In this document: piece by piece, positions 15,657 through 24,064 of the stretch
Position numbering within the stretch: the stretch's first letter is position 1
How the letters are laid out: every line of letters starts with the position of its first letter
NCBI RefSeq assembly: GCF_014649955.1
Contig: NZ_BMUA01000006.1
Coordinates: 186,001-250,000 of the forward strand
From: Streptomyces violascens
GTDB taxonomy: Bacteria; Actinomycetota; Actinomycetes; Streptomycetales; Streptomycetaceae
Length of the DNA: 64,000 nt
Direction of reading: 5' to 3'
Translations under genes and position numbers: made by a program
Notes under the pieces: generated by a model
Told to the model about the DNA's origin: nothing
What the model saw: the letters and a program-made list of their open reading frames with translations, nothing else
Databases searched by the model: none

Positions 15657-16934
15657 ATGGCGGCAGGCGCCCCCCGGGTCTTCGTATCGCACCTCTCCGG
15701 CGTCGCCGTCTTCGACCCCAACGGCGACCAGGTCGGCCGGGTGCGCGACCTCGTGGCGATGCTGCGGGTCGGCCGCCGGCCTCCCCGGCTGCTCGGCATC
15801 GTCGTCGAAGTGGCGGGCCGCAGGCTGATCTTCCTGCCCATGACCCGGGTCACCGGCGTCGAATCGGGCCAGGTCATCACCACCGGCGTGGTCAATCTGC
15901 GCCGCTTCGAGCAGCGCCCGACCGAGCGCCTGGTCCTCGGCGAACTCCTGGACCGCCGGGTCACGCTGGTCGAGACCGGCGAGCAGGTGACCGTCCTGGA
16001 CGTGGCGATCCAGCAGCTGCCGGCCCGTCGCGACTGGGAGATCGACAAGGTCTTCGTACGCCGGGGCAAGTCGGGCGCGCTGCGCCGCAAGGGCGAGACG
16101 CTGACCGTCGAGTGGTCGGCCGTCACCGGCTTCTCCCTGGAGGAGCACGGCCAGGGCGCCGAGAACCTGGTCGCCACGTTCGAGCAGCTGCGCCCCGCCG
16201 ACCTCGCCAACGTCATGCACCACCTCTCGCCCAAGCGCCGCGCCGAGGTGGCCGCAGCCCTCGACGACGACCGGCTCGCGGACGTCCTGGAGGAGCTGCC
16301 CGACGACGACCAGGTCGAGATCCTCGGCAAGCTGAAGGACGAGCGCGCCGCCGACGTCCTGGAGGCGATGGACCCGGACGACGCCGCCGACCTGCTCTCC
16401 GAGCTGCCCGAGGAGGACAAGGAGCGCCTCCTCACGCTGATGCAGCCCGACGACGCGGCCGACGTGCGCCGACTCCTGTCGTACGAGGAGCGCACCGCGG
16501 GCGGTCTGATGACGACCGAGCCGATCGTGCTGCGCCCCGACGCCACGGTCGCAGACGCCCTGGCCCGCGTCCGCCAGCAGGACCTCTCGCCGGCGCTCGC
16601 CGCGCAGGTGTACGTGTGCCGGCCGCCGGACGAGACGCCGACCGGCAAGTACCTGGGCACCGTGCACTTCCAGCGGCTGCTGCGCGAGCCGCCGTTCGCT
16701 CTGGTCAGCTCGGTGGTGGACAGCGATCTGAAGCCGCTGCCGCCGGACGCCTCGCTGCCCTCGGTGACCAGCTTCCTCGCCGCGTACAACATGGTCGCGG
16801 CCCCCGTGGTGGACGACAGCGGCTCGCTGCTCGGCGCCGTGACCGTCGACGACGTGCTCGACCACCTGCTGCCGGACGACTGGCGCGAGACGGAGTTCCA
16901 CGGGCCGGAGGGGGTACCGGATGGGCGGCACTGA
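15657..16934 (+). CDS. Soluble PRC-barrel / MgtE-N / CBS domain protein
   Basis: 425 residues from ATG 15657 with TAAGGAGG upstream. Order: PRC-barrel-like repeats (about 1-150, VFDPNGDQVGRVRDL), an MgtE N-terminal superhelix (about 165-275, repeated LxxLPEEDxxxLL units rich in Asp/Glu), then a CBS pair (about 285-410, GLMTTEPIVL and AVTVDDVLDHLL). There is no membrane segment, so it is the regulatory half of an MgtE Mg2+ channel without the pore. It overlaps the downstream DUF1003 gene by 14 bases, pointing to a joint complex. A similar pair exists in mycobacteria (Rv1232c region). Confidence 0.88.
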   Translation: MAAGAPRVFVSHLSGVAVFDPNGDQVGRVRDLVAMLRVGRRPPRLLGIVVEVAGRRLIFLPMTRVTGVESGQVITTGVVNLRRFEQRPTERLVLGELLDRRVTLVETGEQVTVLDVAIQQLPARRDWEIDKVFVRRGKSGALRRKGETLTVEWSAVTGFSLEEHGQGAENLVATFEQLRPADLANVMHHLSPKRRAEVAAALDDDRLADVLEELPDDDQVEILGKLKDERAADVLEAMDPDDAADLLSELPEEDKERLLTLMQPDDAADVRRLLSYEERTAGGLMTTEPIVLRPDATVADALARVRQQDLSPALAAQVYVCRPPDETPTGKYLGTVHFQRLLREPPFALVSSVVDSDLKPLPPDASLPSVTSFLAAYNMVAAPVVDDSGSLLGAVTVDDVLDHLLPDDWRETEFHGPEGVPDGRH

Positions 16935-17496
16935 CCGGGCGGAGGAGCGCACCCGCGCGAGCGGCGCGAGCGCGCTGCCGCGCGGCCGCACCCGCCTCGA
17001 CCAGCCGCGCGCGCCGCGCGTGCGGCTGCTCCCGGAGTGGGACCCGGAGGCGTTCGGCCGCTTCAGCGAGCGGATCGCGCGGTTCCTGGGCACCGGGCGG
17101 TTCATCGTCTGGATGACCCTGATCATCATCCTCTGGGTCGCCTGGAACATCTTCGCGCCGAGCAACCTGCGCTTCGACAACTACCCGTTCATCTTCCTGA
17201 CCCTCGCCCTGTCGCTCCAGGCCTCGTACGCGGCCCCGCTGATCCTGCTCGCGCAGAACCGGCAGGACGACCGCGACCGGGTCACCCACGAACAGGACCG
17301 CAAGCAGAACGAGCGCTCCATCGCGGACACCGAGTACCTCACCCGCGAAATCGCCGCACTCAGGATGGGCCTCGGCGAGGTGGCCACGCGCGACTGGATC
17401 CGCTCCGAACTCCAGGACCTGATCAAGGAGATGGAGGAGCGCAGAAGCGTATTCCCGCCGGAGCGGGCCTACGGACGTGACGAAGGCGACCGCTGA
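16921..17496 (+). CDS. DUF1003 membrane protein, partner of the MgtE-N protein
   Basis: 191 residues. The start lies inside the previous gene (14-base overlap), so translation is coupled. A basic N-terminus leads to two membrane segments (FIVWMTLIIILWVAWNIF and YPFIFLTLALSLQASYAAPL), then a charged coiled-coil tail (QDDRDRVTHEQDRKQNERSI and following) matching DUF1003. It may supply the membrane anchor for the soluble MgtE-like protein; transport activity is not evident from two helices. Confidence 0.87.
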   Translation: MGGTDRAEERTRASGASALPRGRTRLDQPRAPRVRLLPEWDPEAFGRFSERIARFLGTGRFIVWMTLIIILWVAWNIFAPSNLRFDNYPFIFLTLALSLQASYAAPLILLAQNRQDDRDRVTHEQDRKQNERSIADTEYLTREIAALRMGLGEVATRDWIRSELQDLIKEMEERRSVFPPERAYGRDEGDR

Positions 17497-17540
17497 CAGG
17501 GCTTTCCGTACTGTGCGGTAAGCGCCGTACCATCGGCGGT

Positions 17541-18674
17541 ATGGCTACGGAAGACGCGGTGCTTGAGGCACTGGCGACGGTGAACGACCCCGAGATCCAC
17601 CGACCGATCACTGAACTCGGCATGGTCAAAGCGGTGGAGATCGGTGCGGACGGGGCGGTTGCCGTCACGGTGTACCTGACCGTCTCCGGCTGCCCGATGC
17701 GCGAGACCATCACCAAGAACGTGACGGAGGCGGTCGAGCGGGTCGAGGGTGTCAGCCGCGTCGATGTGACGCTCGACGTGATGAGCGACGAGCAGCGCAA
17801 GGAGCTCGCGACGTCACTGCGCGGCGGCACCGCCGAGCGCGAGGTCCCCTTCGCCCAGCCCGGCTCGCTCACCCGCGTCTACGCGGTCGCCTCCGGCAAG
17901 GGCGGCGTCGGCAAGTCCTCGGTGACGGTGAACCTGGCGGCCGCGATGGCGGCGGACGGCCTGAAGGTCGGTGTCGTCGACGCCGACATCTACGGCCACT
18001 CGGTGCCCCGCATGCTGGGCGCCGACGGCAAGCCGACGCAGGTCGAGAACATGATCATGCCGCCGTCCGCGAACGGCGTGAAGGTCATCTCCATCGGCAT
18101 GTTCACGCCGGGCAACGCGCCGGTCGTGTGGCGCGGCCCGATGCTGCACCGCGCCCTTCAGCAGTTCCTCGCGGACGTGTACTGGGGCGACCTGGACGTC
18201 CTGCTGCTCGACCTGCCGCCGGGCACCGGTGACATCGCGATCTCGGTGGCCCAGCTTGTCCCCAACGCCGAGATCCTCGTCGTGACGACCCCGCAGCAGG
18301 CCGCGGCCGAGGTCGCCGAGCGGGCCGGCTCCATCGCCGTGCAGACCCACCAGAAGATCGTCGGCGTGGTCGAGAACATGGCCGGGCTGCCCTGCCCGCA
18401 CTGCGACGAGATGGTCGACGTGTTCGGCACCGGCGGCGGCCAGAAGGTCGCGGACGGCCTGACCAAGACGACCGGCGCCAATGTGCCGGTGCTCGGCTCC
18501 ATCCCGATCGACGTCCGCCTGCGCGAGGGCGGCGACGACGGCCGCCCGGTCGTCCTGTCGAACCCGGACTCCCCCGCGGGCGCCGCCCTGCGCGCCATCG
18601 CGGGCAAGCTGGGCGGCCGCGCCCGCGGCCTGTCGGGCATGTCCCTCGGGATCACCCCGCGCAACAAGTTCTAG
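17541..18674 (+). CDS. mrp: Mrp/NBP35-type Fe-S cluster carrier ATPase
   Basis: 377 residues. An N-terminal MIP18/DUF59-like domain (1-90, NDPEIHRPITELGMV) precedes a deviant Walker A GKGGVGKSS (about 119-127), the P-loop NTPase core (VDADIYGHSVPRMLG, LLLDLPPGTGD) and the cluster-binding CPHC (about 284-287). It is expected to bind and transfer [4Fe-4S] clusters in the cytosol. ATG 17541 has TACCAT (17528-17533) ending 7 bases upstream and no ribosome site, so it is probably leaderless. Confidence 0.94.
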   Translation: MATEDAVLEALATVNDPEIHRPITELGMVKAVEIGADGAVAVTVYLTVSGCPMRETITKNVTEAVERVEGVSRVDVTLDVMSDEQRKELATSLRGGTAEREVPFAQPGSLTRVYAVASGKGGVGKSSVTVNLAAAMAADGLKVGVVDADIYGHSVPRMLGADGKPTQVENMIMPPSANGVKVISIGMFTPGNAPVVWRGPMLHRALQQFLADVYWGDLDVLLLDLPPGTGDIAISVAQLVPNAEILVVTTPQQAAAEVAERAGSIAVQTHQKIVGVVENMAGLPCPHCDEMVDVFGTGGGQKVADGLTKTTGANVPVLGSIPIDVRLREGGDDGRPVVLSNPDSPAGAALRAIAGKLGGRARGLSGMSLGITPRNKF

Positions 18675-18691
18675 GACGCGTACGCAGCAGC

Positions 18692-18728
18692 CGTAAGGGG
18701 CGCCTCGCCATTGCGGGCGCCCCTTACG
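18692..18728. terminator. Hairpin terminator after mrp
   Basis: A perfect 13-bp stem CGTAAGGGGCGCC / GGCGCCCCTTACG with an 11-base loop between convergent genes. No T-run. Confidence 0.8.
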
Positions 18729-18774
18729 CATGCGGCCATCGGCGTGGGCGCGCCTCAGGCGCGGGCGCGCCAGG

Positions 18775-19458
18775 TCATTCGTACGCCCTGATGTCCTTGA
18801 CCACCGAGAAGGCGAGCCCGTACGCGCTCAGACCGCGCCCGTACGCCCCCAGGTGCACGCCGTTCTGGGCCGAACCGGCGAGGATCCAGCCGAACTCGGA
18901 CTCGCGGTAGTGGAAGTCCGTCGGCTCCCCGTCGACGGGGAGCGAGAGCGTCGACCAGTCGGGGCCCTCCAGGTCGTCGGCGAGCTCCCAGGCCGTCTCG
19001 GTCTGCTGGTCCAGCCACTCACCGCGCCGGACGTGGTCCATCTGTGCGGGCCAGGTGAAGGACAGCAGCCCCGAACCGGCCAGCCAGGCCGCCGAGGAGA
19101 CCGACGTGGCCTCCAGGACGCCGCCGTCGCCGCTGTGGCGCACCGGGTTGGCGGCGATGGTCACGACCACCGCGAACCGCTCCCGGTCCGCCGCGGCCCC
19201 GGCCGCCGCCTCGGGCCGTATCGACGGCTCGTCGCCGTGCCCGATCGAGCCGTGCTGCACGGTGCCGTCGGCGGCCTGCGCGACCTGCATGAGCCAGCGT
19301 GCCCCGGTGAACGCGTCGTCGAGGCCGTACCAGGGGAAGGGCGCTCGCAGATAGCCGTCGAGCGTACGCCGGGCCACCGGCGCTCCCTCCGGTGTGGACT
19401 GGGTGCCCTTGGGCGCCCCGTGTGCGGACTCCCCCGCTACCCGGCTTGTCGTCTCCAT
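18775..19458 (-). CDS. Hypothetical protein, 227 aa
   Basis: No family recognised. ATG 19458 has AGGAGG 11 bases upstream. After a polar N-terminus (about 30 residues) the chain is rich in aromatic residues and beta-type segments (LRAPFPWYGLDDAFTGARWL, FAVVVTIAANPVRHSGDGG, WSTLSLPVDGEPTDFHYRES, LSAYGLAFSVV). There is no signal peptide or membrane segment. It lies on the same strand as tatB, 129 bases downstream, so it may be the last gene of the envelope-stress transcript or separate. Confidence 0.65.
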   Translation of the reverse strand: METTSRVAGESAHGAPKGTQSTPEGAPVARRTLDGYLRAPFPWYGLDDAFTGARWLMQVAQAADGTVQHGSIGHGDEPSIRPEAAAGAAADRERFAVVVTIAANPVRHSGDGGVLEATSVSSAAWLAGSGLLSFTWPAQMDHVRRGEWLDQQTETAWELADDLEGPDWSTLSLPVDGEPTDFHYRESEFGWILAGSAQNGVHLGAYGRGLSAYGLAFSVVKDIRAYE

Positions 19459-19587
19459 CTGCCCGGCCGCCTCCTGGATCTAGCGTCCGGAGCGGCCCGC
19501 CCCGGCGGGCGTCCTGGCTGCCGGACAGATGGAGGATAGCCACCCCGCCGCGGCTCACCCGAAAAGCGCGAGGCGGATTGGCGTGTA

Positions 19588-20049
19588 TCAGGTGGCGTCG
19601 GCGTCGAACGGGGGGCGCTCGCCCGGGTCCAGCTTCTCGCGCTTCTTCAGCAGGTCGGGGGTGCCGCCCGAGCCGTTCACCGAGCCGTTGGCGGCCGTGG
19701 TGGCGGTGGTGGCGGTGGCCGATTCGCGGCCGTGCACCGCGTCCGCGACCTCTTCCATGTCCTTGCGGAGGTCGAAACTGTTGCGGATCTCCTTGAGCCC
19801 CAGGTCGTCGTTGTCCATGAGCTGCTTGCGGACGAACGTCTTGGGGTTGAGGTCCTCGAACTCGAAGTCCTTGAACTCGGGACCGAGCTCGGCCCGGATG
19901 TCCTGCTTGGCGCTCTCGGAGAAGCTGCGCACCTTGCGGATGACGTTCGAGACGTCCTGGATCAGCTTGGGCAGCTTGTCCGGACCGAAGATGAGCACGG
20001 CGAGCACCACGAGTGTGACCAGCTCCATGGGCCCGATGTCGTTGAACAC
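19588..20049 (-). CDS. tatB: Sec-independent (Tat) translocase protein TatB
   Basis: 153 residues from GTG 20049 with GAGGAG upstream. Typical TatB: the N-terminal MFNDIGPMELVTLVVLAVLI membrane helix with the FGPDKLP hinge, an amphipathic helix, then a long charged tail with a Thr/Ala/Gly-rich linker. TatB receives twin-arginine substrates and hands them to TatA. It lies downstream of htrA as in the M. tuberculosis sigE-rseA-htrA-tatB locus. A strong hairpin (20195-20219) and two CGGTACCC repeats lie in the gap, so it may have its own promoter. Confidence 0.92.
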   Translation of the reverse strand: MFNDIGPMELVTLVVLAVLIFGPDKLPKLIQDVSNVIRKVRSFSESAKQDIRAELGPEFKDFEFEDLNPKTFVRKQLMDNDDLGLKEIRNSFDLRKDMEEVADAVHGRESATATTATTAANGSVNGSGGTPDLLKKREKLDPGERPPFDADAT

Positions 20050-20127
20050 CCGCTGCTCCTCGTGTTCTCAGTGCTCGCGATCTCGGCGCTTGATACTCAG
20101 CTCCGCGTCCGGTCATGGACCGCTCCA

Positions 20128-20159
20128 CGGTACCCGGCGGAACTGTCGGCGCGGTACCC
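20128..20159. repeat. Direct CGGTACCC repeats upstream of tatB
   Basis: CGGTACCC at 20128-20135 and 20152-20159, start to start 24 bases, about 80-110 bases upstream of the tatB start. Each contains GGTACC, so they are also palindromic. Possible regulator sites. Confidence 0.3.
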
Positions 20160-20194
20160 GCGGGGTGACCTTTGGGCATCGGTACGGGGCCGGT

Positions 20195-20219
20195 GGGGCG
20201 CCCGGTCCGCGGGCGCCCC
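20195..20219 (-). terminator. Strong hairpin between htrA and tatB
   Basis: GGGGCGCCCG (20195-20204) and CGGGCGCCCC (20210-20219), a perfect 10-bp stem with a 5-base loop, 12 bases past the htrA stop. No T-run; it may terminate or act as a 3' stabiliser. Confidence 0.6.
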
Positions 20220-20231
20220 GGGGGATCGGGG

Positions 20232-22058
20232 TCAGGACGAGGAGCCGAGCGTCAAGGTGAGCTCCTGCTGCTTGCCGTCCCGCTGGACGGTGAGCTTGAG
20301 CTGGTCTCCGGGCCGGTGCGCGCGGATCTTCACTATCAACTCCTCGCCGCTGTGCACCCGCTGGCCGTCCACCTTGGTGATCACGTCCTGCGACCTGATG
20401 CCGGCCTTAGCGCCGGGGCCGTCGGCGGCGACGGCCGGCTTGCCGTCGCTCGCCTTGTCGCCGACGCGGGCGCCGTCTCCGGTGAACTTCATGTCGAGCG
20501 TGACGCCGATCACGGGGTGCGTGGCCTTGCCGGTGTTGATCAGCTCCTCGGCGACCCGCTTGGCCTGGTTGACCGGTATGGCGAAGCCGAGCCCGATCGA
20601 TCCCGCCTGGCCGCCGCTGCCCTCCGTGCTGCCGCTCCCGGCCGACCTGATCGCGCTGTTGATGCCGATGACCCGGGCCTTGGAGTCGACGAGCGGGCCG
20701 CCGGAATTGCCCGGGTTTATGGGGGCGTCGGTCTGGAGCGCGTCGACATAGCTGACGTCACTGCCGTCGCCGCTCTCGCCCCCGGCCGTGATCGGGCGCT
20801 CCTTGGCGCTGATGATCCCGGACGTCACGGTGTTGGAGAGGTCGAAGGGCGCCCCGATCGCCACCACCGGATCGCCGACCAGGACGTTGTCGGAGTTGCC
20901 GAGCGGCAGCGGCTTCATCCCCGATACGCCGTCGACCTTGACGACCGCGAGGTCGTACCCGGAGTCGCGGCCGACCACCTGGGCGGGCGCGCTCTCGCCC
21001 CCGCTGAAGGTCACCGAGATCTTCCCCGAGTCCCCCGCGGGCTGTACGACGTGGTTGTTGGTCAGGATGTGCCCGGCGTTGTCGAGCACGAAGCCGGTGC
21101 CGGTGCCGGACTCGGTGGCGCCGGTGACATGGATGGTGACCACGCTGGGCAGCGCGCTGGCCGCGATCCCGGCGACGCTGTCCGGCGCCCGGCCCTGCGG
21201 CTCCTTGCCGGACTGCGGCAGCTTGACGCTGGTGATGCCGCCGTTGCGCTCGACGTACGCGCCGACCCCGCCGCCGATGCCGCCCGCGACCAGCGCGAGC
21301 AGCACGGCGCCGACGAGCAGCGCCCCGCGCCGCCGCCTCTTCGGCTCGGGCCGCCCGATCCGGCTGAGCGGCTCCCCGGGCGCGGCCCAGGGGTCGTACT
21401 GCACCCACTGCGAGGCGGGCGGCACGGGAGGCGCCGCAGGCGCGGCGTACGAGGCCCCGGGCGCGGGTGCCTGCGGTGCAGGGGTCTGCTGTACGGGGGC
21501 TTGCGGCGCGGGCACCTGGGCTGCCGGTGCCTGAGGCGCGGCGTAGGCGGACTGCTGGGGCAGCGAGGTGCCACCCGGCGGCGTCGGCACCGGCCGCTGC
21601 ACGGGCGGCGCGGGCGCCCACGGCCCGGGGCCTCCATAGGGCGGCGTGCCATAGGGATCCGGCGCGTGCAGGGGCTGCCGGGGCGCGAGGGGCTCGGACT
21701 CGGTGGCGCGGACCGACTCGGTGCTGAGTTCGGTGGCGGGCTCCGGAGGTACGTCATGTGCCGCTTGCGGGGCGCCCGCCTCGTCGCTCTGCGGCGCCGG
21801 GACGGCCGGGGGTGCGTCCTGGGGCGACGGGGCCGATATCGGGTGCGCCGGGCTCGCCGGGTCTGTCTCGGCCGCCGAGGTCGCGGCTGCCTCGCCCGCC
21901 GACACCGGCGGAGCCAAGTCGTAGGTGTCGGCCGGAACTTCGGTCGAGGGCGCCGATGCCGGGGTCTCCGCTGCCGGGGCTTCGGTTTCGCGGGGGCGGC
22001 CTGCCTGCGGTCGGCTCCACCACTTCGGCTTCGGCCCGGTGGGCTTCTGCTCGTTCAT
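20232..22058 (-). CDS. htrA: HtrA/DegP-type membrane-anchored serine protease with PDZ domain
   Basis: 608 residues from ATG 22058 (GGGGAG upstream); the open frame extends 14 codons further without reason. Residues 1-240 are cytoplasmic, Pro/Ala-rich and disordered. A basic RRRR precedes one membrane helix (about 245-268). The extracytoplasmic trypsin-like domain has the full triad: TNNHVV (His), YDLAVVKVD (Asp), GNSGGPL (Ser about 451). A C-terminal PDZ domain follows (IGVTLDMKF onward). It should degrade or chaperone misfolded envelope proteins and sits in the ECF-sigma operon. Confidence 0.94.
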   Translation of the reverse strand: MNEQKPTGPKPKWWSRPQAGRPRETEAPAAETPASAPSTEVPADTYDLAPPVSAGEAAATSAAETDPASPAHPISAPSPQDAPPAVPAPQSDEAGAPQAAHDVPPEPATELSTESVRATESEPLAPRQPLHAPDPYGTPPYGGPGPWAPAPPVQRPVPTPPGGTSLPQQSAYAAPQAPAAQVPAPQAPVQQTPAPQAPAPGASYAAPAAPPVPPASQWVQYDPWAAPGEPLSRIGRPEPKRRRRGALLVGAVLLALVAGGIGGGVGAYVERNGGITSVKLPQSGKEPQGRAPDSVAGIAASALPSVVTIHVTGATESGTGTGFVLDNAGHILTNNHVVQPAGDSGKISVTFSGGESAPAQVVGRDSGYDLAVVKVDGVSGMKPLPLGNSDNVLVGDPVVAIGAPFDLSNTVTSGIISAKERPITAGGESGDGSDVSYVDALQTDAPINPGNSGGPLVDSKARVIGINSAIRSAGSGSTEGSGGQAGSIGLGFAIPVNQAKRVAEELINTGKATHPVIGVTLDMKFTGDGARVGDKASDGKPAVAADGPGAKAGIRSQDVITKVDGQRVHSGEELIVKIRAHRPGDQLKLTVQRDGKQQELTLTLGSSS

Positions 22059-22084
22059 GCTCTCCCCGCAACTGGCTTCCCTGC

Positions 22085-22100
22085 GTGCTCCGACGAGCAC
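22085..22100 (-). other. Intercistronic hairpin between the anti-sigma gene and htrA
   Basis: GTGCTC-CGAC-GAGCAC, a perfect 6-bp stem with a tetraloop in the 90-base gap. Possibly tunes expression of htrA relative to the sigma/anti-sigma pair. Confidence 0.4.
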
Positions 22101-22148
22101 CCCTCCCCCGGATTCAACCAGGTTGCCGGGGGCGAGGGCAGGGCGCGG

Positions 22149-23126
22149 TCAGCGCCGGGCCGTGAGCGGAAGCCCCGAGGCGACCGGAGCCGCCAGATAC
22201 GTCGGCGCCGCCGGGGCCGCGGACGGCATGACGGCGAGCACCCCGGTGGTGAGGTCCGTCGTGGTGAGCGGAAGCGTCGCCACGGCCGACCGTATCAACG
22301 GAGGCAGCGACGAGCCGTTCAGCCGGGCCGCCGGGAACGCGCCGCCCAGCGGCTGGACGGGCCCGTTCTGCGCGGGCATGCCGCTCAGGCCGCGCGGGGC
22401 CGGGGCCGTCGGCTGTGCGGACATGGCCGAAAGGAGGGTTGCCGCGGCGCCGCCACGACGCCGGTCCTCGGCCGAACTGCCGCTCGGCGCCTGGGAGTTG
22501 GAGCGCACCGGGACGACATTATTGCCACTGCCCGCCGCGCGGGCGCCGGACGTCGAGCTCAGCGGCAGCGTGCCGCCGAGCGCGATCGCCGCCAGGGAGA
22601 CGGCACTGGCGGCGGCGAACGCGAATCTGCGGCCGCGCCATGCCGTGCCCGGCCGGTCCTGCTCGGACCTGCCCACCTCGTGGATGCGGAAGCCGCCGCT
22701 CAGCCCGTCGGGCAGAACCGCCGCATGGGAGCCGACCGGGACGTAGCCGAAGCCGCCCGAGCGGGGAACGCGCGGGTCCCGGGGGCCGCCCGCGGTGGGG
22801 GTCAGCACCCCGAATCCTCCGAAGAACCCGTCGGCCTGGCGCCCCCCGCCGAACGGTGAACCGTCGTCGTCACCTCCGGGCCCGGTGGGTCCGCCGGGCA
22901 GGCCCTGGAGCCGGGCGAGGAAGCCCTCGGAGGGCGGCGGCGGGGCCACCTGGGCGAAGACGTTCTTCAGGTTGCGCTGGGCGTCGGCCTCCGCCTTGCA
23001 CTTGGCGCAGGTCGCGAGGTGGGACAGGACGCGCTCGCGGGCATCGTGGTCCAGCTCGCCGTCGACCAGGGCCGCGAGCCGGTCCCCGAGGTGCTGTTCC
23101 GCCGGGGTGGGACTCGTACCACTCAC
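22149..23126 (-). CDS. Zinc-binding anti-sigma factor (RseA-like, zf-HC2)
   Basis: 325 residues from GTG 23126, whose GTGA overlaps the sigma stop by 4 bases. The N-terminal ZAS domain (1-70) carries the HxxxCxxC motif in [16 protein letters not shown] Gly/Pro-rich linker follows, then a membrane segment ([20 protein letters not shown]) and an extracytoplasmic Ala/Pro/Ser-rich C-terminus. It should bind the ECF sigma factor encoded immediately upstream and release it on envelope or redox stress. The arrangement matches M. tuberculosis rseA between sigE and htrA. Confidence 0.88.
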   Translation of the reverse strand: MSGTSPTPAEQHLGDRLAALVDGELDHDARERVLSHLATCAKCKAEADAQRNLKNVFAQVAPPPPSEGFLARLQGLPGGPTGPGGDDDGSPFGGGRQADGFFGGFGVLTPTAGGPRDPRVPRSGGFGYVPVGSHAAVLPDGLSGGFRIHEVGRSEQDRPGTAWRGRRFAFAAASAVSLAAIALGGTLPLSSTSGARAAGSGNNVVPVRSNSQAPSGSSAEDRRRGGAAATLLSAMSAQPTAPAPRGLSGMPAQNGPVQPLGGAFPAARLNGSSLPPLIRSAVATLPLTTTDLTTGVLAVMPSAAPAAPTYLAAPVASGLPLTARR

Positions 23127-23983
23127 GCCGTCCCCTCTCCGGCCACCCCGAGAGCTCCCGGCGCCACCCCCGCCAGCGCGCGCTGCTGCTCGGCGCGGGC
23201 TTCGGGCGAACGGTGCTGGAGGGCCTTGCGCAGGTGGGAGCGGCCGCGGTGGATCCGGCTGCGGACGGTGCCGAGCTTCACTCCGAGGGTGGCCGCGATC
23301 TCCTCGTACGAGAGGCCCTCGATGTCGCACAGGACGACGGCCGCGCGGAACTCGGGCGCGAGGGTGTCCAGCGCCTGCTGGACGTCGGCGTCGAAGTGGG
23401 CGTCGTTGAAGACCTGTTGGGGGTTGGGCTCGCGGCTGGGAAGGCGCTCCGCCGCGTCGTCCCCGAGCGCGTCGAAACGGATGCGCTGGCGGCGACGGAC
23501 CATGTCCAGGAAGAGGTTGGTGGTGATGCGGTGCAGCCAGCCCTCGAACGTGCCCGGCGTGTACGTCGACAGGGAGCGGAAGACACGGACGAAGACCTCT
23601 TGCGTGAGGTCCTCGGCGTCGTGCTGGTTTCCCGTCAGGCGGTAGGCGAGGCGGTAGACCCGGCCGCTGTGCGTGCTGACGATCTCCTCCCACGAAGGGG
23701 GAGTCCACGCCTGGGAATCCGCGTCGGCGAAGGTCGCGGTGGTTGCGGAGCTGGTAGCGCGGGAACGGTCAGCAAAGTTGGTCACGGATTTCGGCTCACC
23801 CGCCGACCTGAGAAAGCGCCGCAGCACTCCTCCCCGATCCACAGGCGCAGCCGCACCTCCCCTGTCGGCTCTGGTGGTGTCCAGTGGAGCCCCTACCATA
23901 GCCACCTCGCCCGTTAGCTCCGGATAAGAATCTTTACGTGCATTTGGGACCGGCTTCCGGCCCTCTTCCCCGAACTTGTCCAT
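23123..23983 (-). CDS. ECF RNA polymerase sigma factor (M. tuberculosis SigE-like)
   Basis: 286 residues from ATG 23983. Region 2 spans about residues 95-165 ([20 protein letters not shown], then [19 protein letters not shown]) and region 4 about 200-255 ([38 protein letters not shown]). An internal ATG at 23899 has better ribosome-site spacing (GAGG, 5 bases), so two forms are possible, as debated for SigE. The mRNA from the ECF-type promoter at 24015-24040 includes the upstream ATG. Streptomyces 'sigE' is a different gene, so no symbol is given. Confidence 0.92.
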   Translation of the reverse strand: MDKFGEEGRKPVPNARKDSYPELTGEVAMVGAPLDTTRADRGGAAAPVDRGGVLRRFLRSAGEPKSVTNFADRSRATSSATTATFADADSQAWTPPSWEEIVSTHSGRVYRLAYRLTGNQHDAEDLTQEVFVRVFRSLSTYTPGTFEGWLHRITTNLFLDMVRRRQRIRFDALGDDAAERLPSREPNPQQVFNDAHFDADVQQALDTLAPEFRAAVVLCDIEGLSYEEIAATLGVKLGTVRSRIHRGRSHLRKALQHRSPEARAEQQRALAGVAPGALGVAGEGTA

Positions 23984-24014
23984 GTGCTCCCCCGCAGTTC
24001 CCCCTGCCCTCCAT

Positions 24015-24040
24015 AACGCGCGGTCCCATCTGCGGGTTCC
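24015..24040 (-). promoter_or_regulatory. ECF-type autoregulatory promoter of the sigma operon
   Basis: On the reverse strand GGAAC (24040-24036) and CGTT (24018-24015) are separated by 17 bases, the consensus of SigE/RpoE-class ECF promoters. The expected start near 24008 gives a roughly 25-base leader before the 23983 ATG. Confidence 0.7.
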
Positions 24041-24064
24041 CGACTCCAGCGGATACAGTCACCG

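Noticed and set aside
20172..22859. 895-codon open frame on the plus strand across htrA
   Set aside because: Antisense shadow caused by third-position GC bias; the minus frame encodes a complete HtrA protease.
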